Shown here piece after piece: positions 60,134 through 64,000 of a DNA stretch of 64,000 nucleotides (its first letter is position 1; every line of letters starts with the position of its first letter). Under the pieces are notes generated by a model. That model made no database searches. It was not told where the DNA came from and was given only the letters and a program-made list of their open reading frames with translations. The stretch is from Dehalobacter sp. 12DCB1 (GTDB lineage Bacteria; Bacillota; Desulfitobacteriia; Desulfitobacteriales; Syntrophobotulaceae). A program made the position numbers and the translations under genes. The stretch is taken from assembly GCF_004343605.1 (NCBI RefSeq), contig NZ_POSF01000018.1, forward strand, positions 1 to 64,000, in the 5' to 3' direction.

Positions 60134-62056
60134 ATGAAACAAAATTTAACACAAAAAATATTATCCGCCCATCTCATCTCCGGTGAACTTGGGGCCGGAG
60201 GAGAAATCGGCATCAAGATAGATCAGACTTTAACTCAGGATGCCACAGGAACCATGGCTTATCTTCAGTTTGAAGCCGTTGGTATTCCAAGAGTCAAAAC
60301 AGAATTATCCGTCAGTTACATCGATCACAACACCCTGCAGACCGGTTTTGAAAATGCTGACGACCACGCTTTTCTCCAAAGCTGCGCTTCCCGCTTCGGG
60401 GTTTATTTTTCACGTCCCGGCAACGGGATCTGCCACCAGGTCCATCTGGAGCGTTTCGGAAAACCTGGTAAAACCCTGTTGGGCTCGGACAGTCACACCC
60501 CTACCGGCGGTGGAATCGGCATGCTGGCCATGGGCGCCGGCGGCCTCGATGTTGCCGTAGCCATGGGCGGCGGCGAATTCTATCTGCCTGACCCGAAAGT
60601 TGTTAAAATCAATCTAACCGGGAAATTAGCTCCTTGGGTGTCCGCCAAAGATGTCATTTTAGAAGTCCTGCGCCGCCTGTCCGTCAAAGGCGGTGTCGGC
60701 AAGATCTTTGAATATGCCGGTCCTGGCGTCTCCTCGTTAAGTGTCCCCGAAAGAGCCACCATCACCAACATGGGCGCCGAGCTCGGTGCTACGACCTCTG
60801 TCTTCCCTAGCGATGAACAGACCCGGATCTTCCTGAAAGCTCAGGGCCGCGAAAATGACTGGATTCTGCTTGAAGCTGATGCAGATGCAGCATACGATGA
60901 AGAAATCTGTATCGACTTGTCTGCCTTGGAACCGCTTGCAGCTCAGCCGCACATGCCTGACAACGTTGCAGCCGTAAGTACGTTAACGAATATCAAAGTT
61001 AATCAGGTAGCGATTGGCAGCTGTACGAATTCTTCCTACCGCGACCTAATGACCGCCGCTGCCATCTTAAAAGGTAAAGTGGTCGATCCGAGCGTCAGTC
61101 TGGTTATCGCCCCGGGCTCCCGTCAGGTTCTGACCATGCTGTCCAATAACGGCGCGCTGACCGATCTGCTGGATTCCGGAGCCAGAATTTTAGAATCAGC
61201 CTGCGGACCCTGCATTGGCATGGGCCAGTCCCCTTCCTCCGGTGCCGTCTCCTTAAGAACCTTTAACCGCAACTTTGAAGGACGCAGCGGAACTGCGGAC
61301 GCGGGCGTATATCTGGTCAGCCCGGAAGTTGCTGCTGCAAGTGCGCTGACAGGTTACTTTACCGATCCCCGCACGCTGGGCCCTGCTGCTGAAATTCCAA
61401 TGCCAGAAAATTTCCGGGTCGACGATTCGTTGATTATTTCACCCGGTTCTCCGGACACGGCCATCGTGCGCGGCCCAAATATCAAACCGTTGCCGATTGC
61501 TCCGAAGCTTACGCCGGATCTGGAGCTTCCTGTCGTCATCAAGCTCAATGACAATATTACCACAGACGATATCATGCCTGCAGGCGCGAAAATCCTGCCG
61601 CTCAGATCCAATATCCCTGCCCTTTCCGAATATGTTTACAGTAAAATTGATGACGGATTCTCTGCCAGAGCCAGACAACTTGGTCAAAGCATCATTGTGG
61701 CCGGTCAGAACTACGGTCAAGGCTCCAGCCGCGAACATGCCGCACTGGTCCCAATGTACCTCGGTGTTAGAGTTGTCCTGGCCAAGAGTTTTGCCCGGAT
61801 TCATAAAGCCAACCTGATTAACTTTGGTATTCTTCCGCTTACTTTTTTCAATGAGAGTGACTATGATCTGATTAAGGACGACAGCAAGCTTATCTTTACG
61901 AATCTGACTGAAGCCCTGTCTAACTCCGAAGAATTTGATATATTGTTAAGTGAAAAGAATGCTTCCATCAAGGTCAGCCATAGCCTGACTGAACGCCAGA
62001 TTGGAATCATCTTAGCCGGAGGCTTACTGAACTATACCAAAGAGGCTGGCAAATAA
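60134..62056 (+). CDS. Aconitate hydratase
   Basis: A 640-aa aconitase of the shorter clostridial type. Cluster cysteines in GSCTNSSYRDLM and CGPCIGMGQSP, the DSHTPTGGGIGMLAMGAGG loop, and the C-terminal swivel domain NDNITTDDIMPAGAKILP with GQNYGQGSSREHAALVPMYL. ATG 60134 follows AAAGGGG; the TTG at 60101 is an unlikely extension. It converts citrate to isocitrate, feeding 2-oxoglutarate synthesis. It stands alone on the plus strand. Homoaconitase activity is possible but less likely. Confidence 0.92.
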   Translation: MKQNLTQKILSAHLISGELGAGGEIGIKIDQTLTQDATGTMAYLQFEAVGIPRVKTELSVSYIDHNTLQTGFENADDHAFLQSCASRFGVYFSRPGNGICHQVHLERFGKPGKTLLGSDSHTPTGGGIGMLAMGAGGLDVAVAMGGGEFYLPDPKVVKINLTGKLAPWVSAKDVILEVLRRLSVKGGVGKIFEYAGPGVSSLSVPERATITNMGAELGATTSVFPSDEQTRIFLKAQGRENDWILLEADADAAYDEEICIDLSALEPLAAQPHMPDNVAAVSTLTNIKVNQVAIGSCTNSSYRDLMTAAAILKGKVVDPSVSLVIAPGSRQVLTMLSNNGALTDLLDSGARILESACGPCIGMGQSPSSGAVSLRTFNRNFEGRSGTADAGVYLVSPEVAAASALTGYFTDPRTLGPAAEIPMPENFRVDDSLIISPGSPDTAIVRGPNIKPLPIAPKLTPDLELPVVIKLNDNITTDDIMPAGAKILPLRSNIPALSEYVYSKIDDGFSARARQLGQSIIVAGQNYGQGSSREHAALVPMYLGVRVVLAKSFARIHKANLINFGILPLTFFNESDYDLIKDDSKLIFTNLTEALSNSEEFDILLSEKNASIKVSHSLTERQIGIILAGGLLNYTKEAGK

Positions 62057-62098
62057 GTTTTGTCTAAGAAAAACTCTCCTGCTTGTGGAGCCCACAGC

Positions 62099-62147
62099 AA
62101 AAAGCCCGAAGGCCAAGGAAGTATAACTCCTTGAACTTCGGGTTTTT
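62099..62147 (+). terminator. Terminator of the aconitase gene
   Basis: AAAAAGCCCGAAG pairs with CTTCGGGTTTTT around an inner CAAGGA/TCCTTG stem. It lies 42 nt after the stop. The A run on its left could let it work on the minus strand too. Confidence 0.88.
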
Positions 62148-62232
62148 ATCTGGTTCGAATAATCTTCTTGTTTGAATACTAATCTGTTCGATCATAATCT
62201 TAGTTTGAATAAAAGATTATAATTCTAATAAT

Positions 62233-62256
62233 AAAGATAGGGGCATCCCCGTCTTT
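62233..62256 (-). terminator. Terminator of the HD-domain gene
   Basis: AAAGA..GGGG pairs with CCCC..TCTTT in a compact hairpin just beyond the stop at 62258. A short T-rich tail follows. Confidence 0.6.
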
Positions 62257-62257
62257 T

Positions 62258-62851
62258 TTAGCGAGTTGAAAGAGTCTGGTCCTCTTCCTGCTTGTCCGGT
62301 TTGGAATCGAAAAGATCGCTGACGGCTTTCGCAAATGTAAGATAAAGCTTCTTAAAATCATCATCCACCGGAGGATGCATTAAGCTTTGCACGAGATTAC
62401 GGTAATACCATTCCTGCTTCTCCCTGCCCCGGTTAAACCGCATCCAAAGCTTCTCGCCCTCTTTTTGATAGTCTTCCAGCATCGTCAGAACATTATGCAG
62501 CTTGTCCGCGCAGGCCACGGCCTTGATCACCGGTATCGCTGTTTTCAGGTATTCAATGGTATGTTCTTTGCGTTCTTCCCACTGTAGTGATTTGTCCGGT
62601 TCCGAACATCCCTCTACGATCAAGGCAACCTTGTTGCCAAATTTATTGCGGAGATATTCCAGATTAATGATGGTATCCTCAACGGTATCATGCAGGATCC
62701 CAGCAACAACAATGTCTTCCGCACATCCTTCTTTCTGCAGGATCATTCCAACTGCATACGGGTGTGTAATATAGGGCGTATTGGTCCCTTTCCTGAACTG
62801 ATTCTTGTGGGCATTTGCTGCGATGTCTATTGCGGCGAATACTTTGTTCAT
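62258..62851 (-). CDS. HD-domain phosphohydrolase, RelA/SpoT hydrolase-like
   Basis: A 197-aa single-domain HD protein. It has the (p)ppGpp-hydrolase pattern: HKNQFRKGTNTPYITHPYAV (residues 16-35), then ILHDTVEDTIINLEYL (HD and ED pairs) and ACADKLHNVLTMLEDY. The synthetase domain is absent, so it resembles small alarmone hydrolases or related nucleotide phosphohydrolases. AGGAGG precedes the ATG. Confidence 0.85.
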   Translation of the reverse strand: MNKVFAAIDIAANAHKNQFRKGTNTPYITHPYAVGMILQKEGCAEDIVVAGILHDTVEDTIINLEYLRNKFGNKVALIVEGCSEPDKSLQWEERKEHTIEYLKTAIPVIKAVACADKLHNVLTMLEDYQKEGEKLWMRFNRGREKQEWYYRNLVQSLMHPPVDDDFKKLYLTFAKAVSDLFDSKPDKQEEDQTLSTR

Positions 62852-62942
62852 TCTTCCTCCTAAAGGTTAACCCCAATATGATCAACTATCAATTTAACGC
62901 TTTTTCGAAATCCTGTCCAGTCAAAAATGTGGGATTTGACAA

Positions 62943-63155
62943 CTACTCGAACACATCACGGGCCAGTACATCAATTTCCGCTTTCAGTCTGGCTGTTTGA
63001 TTCTGATCAAGCTGCCATTTACCATCATCAAATAGGATGACATCACCTTCCTTAATCCCCGCAGGAAGATCAGTGAGGTTAATATTCTTTCTGTTGTTAC
63101 CATCAAACTCCACCACAGCGACGCTGTCTTCGAAACGATCAATAACACCCTTCAT
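62943..63155 (-). CDS. DUF3006 family small protein
   Basis: A 70-aa protein (MKGVIDRFEDSVAVVEFDG..) of the DUF3006 family: an SH3-like barrel ending in a helix. AAAGGTGG lies before the ATG. It lies 42 nt after a ComEC-like MBL-fold gene, a frequent pairing. Function unknown. Confidence 0.85.
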   Translation of the reverse strand: MKGVIDRFEDSVAVVEFDGNNRKNINLTDLPAGIKEGDVILFDDGKWQLDQNQTARLKAEIDVLARDVFE

Positions 63156-63197
63156 TTTGATACCACCTTTTTGAGGTAATCATGCCTATTGGTCCCA

Positions 63198-64000
63198 TTA
63201 TTTTGATGCAATCTCCAGCGTATGAAATGTCACTTCTGATCCGTCGGATACCGCAACAATCGTCCCTTCCAGATCCGTCCTGAATACCTTGACTCCCCTA
63301 TTCTTTAGCTTATCCAGTGTATCCTGTGCAGGGTGATCATAATCATTTTCTTTCCCGACGCAAATCATTGCATATTCAGGGTCTATCAGATCCAGAAAGG
63401 GCCCGGATGTTGCGTCGCCGCTGCCATGATGACCAACCTTTAGGACCGTCGACTTCAGAGCATACATGCTCACATTGCGCAGCATTTCTGACTCTGACAT
63501 TTCTCCTACATCACCAGTGAATAAAAAAGAAGTGCTGCCGAATGCTATCCTGATCACAGCGCTGTAATTGTTCAGATCTTCATAATCCGAACCGTTCGGA
63601 GCGAGTACAACGGCAGTCACACCGTCCCCTAAGTTCAGCTTCACACCTGTTTTTGCCGGTGTTATTTTGAGGCCTTTATTTTTTACCGCGCTAAGTACAT
63701 CCTTGAACGTTTCAGTCGTATGTGTTTTGCTTGGCATGATGACTTGCCCGATTTTAAAGGCATCGATTACGGCATCGAGACCCCCGATATGATCCTCATG
63801 GGGATGGGTGCCAACGACAATATCCAGTTTGCTTATTTTCTGTTTTTCTATGTACGAGATAACCGTTTCTGCATCTTCATTATTCCCTGCATCGATCAGC
63901 ATGGTTTTCCCCGAAGGGGCTTTGATAAGGATGCAATCCGCCTGCCCGACGTCAATGAAATGGACTTGAAGAGTGCCTGAGACTGGAGCAATATCCGCAC
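63198..64000 (-). CDS. ComEC-like MBL-fold hydrolase, N-terminus cut by the window edge
   Basis: The frame stays open from 63198 to the right edge, so the N-terminus lies beyond 64000. At least 267 residues are present: QVHFIDVGQADCILIKAPSG, GTHPHEDHIGGLDAVID (metal site), FTGDVGEMSESEML, and LKVGHHGSGDAT. This is the stand-alone form of the ComEC/Rec2 hydrolase domain, often secreted. The ATG at 63902 is internal, not the true start. It may be a nuclease or phosphodiesterase; the substrate is unknown. Confidence 0.88.
   Translation of the reverse strand, partial: ADIAPVSGTLQVHFIDVGQADCILIKAPSGKTMLIDAGNNEDAETVISYIEKQKISKLDIVVGTHPHEDHIGGLDAVIDAFKIGQVIMPSKTHTTETFKDVLSAVKNKGLKITPAKTGVKLNLGDGVTAVVLAPNGSDYEDLNNYSAVIRIAFGSTSFLFTGDVGEMSESEMLRNVSMYALKSTVLKVGHHGSGDATSGPFLDLIDPEYAMICVGKENDYDHPAQDTLDKLKNRGVKVFRTDLEGTIVAVSDGSEVTFHTLEIASK

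Noticed and set aside
1-64000. CRISPR arrays, rRNA genes, prophage or integrase genes
   Set aside because: No regularly spaced repeats, rRNA sequence or phage-type genes were seen.

Overview
The window reads as chromosome of an anaerobic, spore-forming, organohalide-respiring Firmicute of the Desulfitobacterium/Dehalobacter type. The reasons are two reductive dehalogenase (rdh) gene clusters with FNR/CRP-type RdhK regulators, a PceT-type trigger factor, corrinoid-protein/UroD methyltransferase-like modules, 2-oxoacid:ferredoxin oxidoreductase genes, an alpha/beta-type small acid-soluble spore protein, and the Bacillus-like neighbourhood polA-mutM-ytaF-coaE.

Region 1 (1-8.6 kb, all minus strand) holds two rdh clusters of different architecture. 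The first reads rdhA-rdhB-rdhC-rdhT-rdhK (5347 down to 187), the pceABCT layout, and its RdhA resembles PceA/DcaA-type enzymes. The second reads rdhK-rdhB-rdhA (8238 down to 5655) and its proteins resemble CprK, CprB and CprA. Two palindromes of the form TTAA-N6-TTAA, one before rdhB2 and one before rdhK2, each lie exactly 29 nt upstream of a perfect TATAAT, so each is centred at -41.5. This is the geometry expected for a CprK-activated promoter.

Region 2 (8.7-17 kb) is a corrinoid methyltransferase-like island. A module of [corrinoid protein] - UroD-family protein - 47/48-residue microprotein - terminator occurs three times. In one copy the corrinoid gene is replaced by an MFS transporter, with a divergent LysR regulator beside it. 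The UroD proteins lack the HxC zinc motif of MtaA/CmuA. No methyl-acceptor methyltransferase or dedicated corrinoid activator is present. Region 3 (17.2-18.8 kb) is a QueG-like double-[4Fe-4S] protein and a MarR regulator with a perfect 20-bp palindromic operator.

Region 4 (18.9-33 kb) is amino-acid biosynthesis: ilvE-ilvD-ilvB-ilvN-ilvC-leuA-leuC-leuD-leuB on the minus strand, and hom and thrB on the plus strand. Four copies of a ~105-nt imperfect palindrome sit in its intergenic gaps. The copies keep their base pairing while the arm sequences change.

Region 5 (33-64 kb) is mostly housekeeping: a large HTH protein, a lytic transglycosylase, coaE, ytaF, an ABC-F ATPase, mutM, polA, a bactofilin, an acyl-CoA synthetase with an XRE-cupin regulator, a korDABC-type operon led by a MinD-like ATPase, tRNA-Leu(CAA), coaD, dnaE, a YtoI-like regulator, a spore protein, a wecA/tagO homologue, trmL, aconitase, an HD hydrolase, and a DUF3006/MBL-fold pair cut by the right edge.
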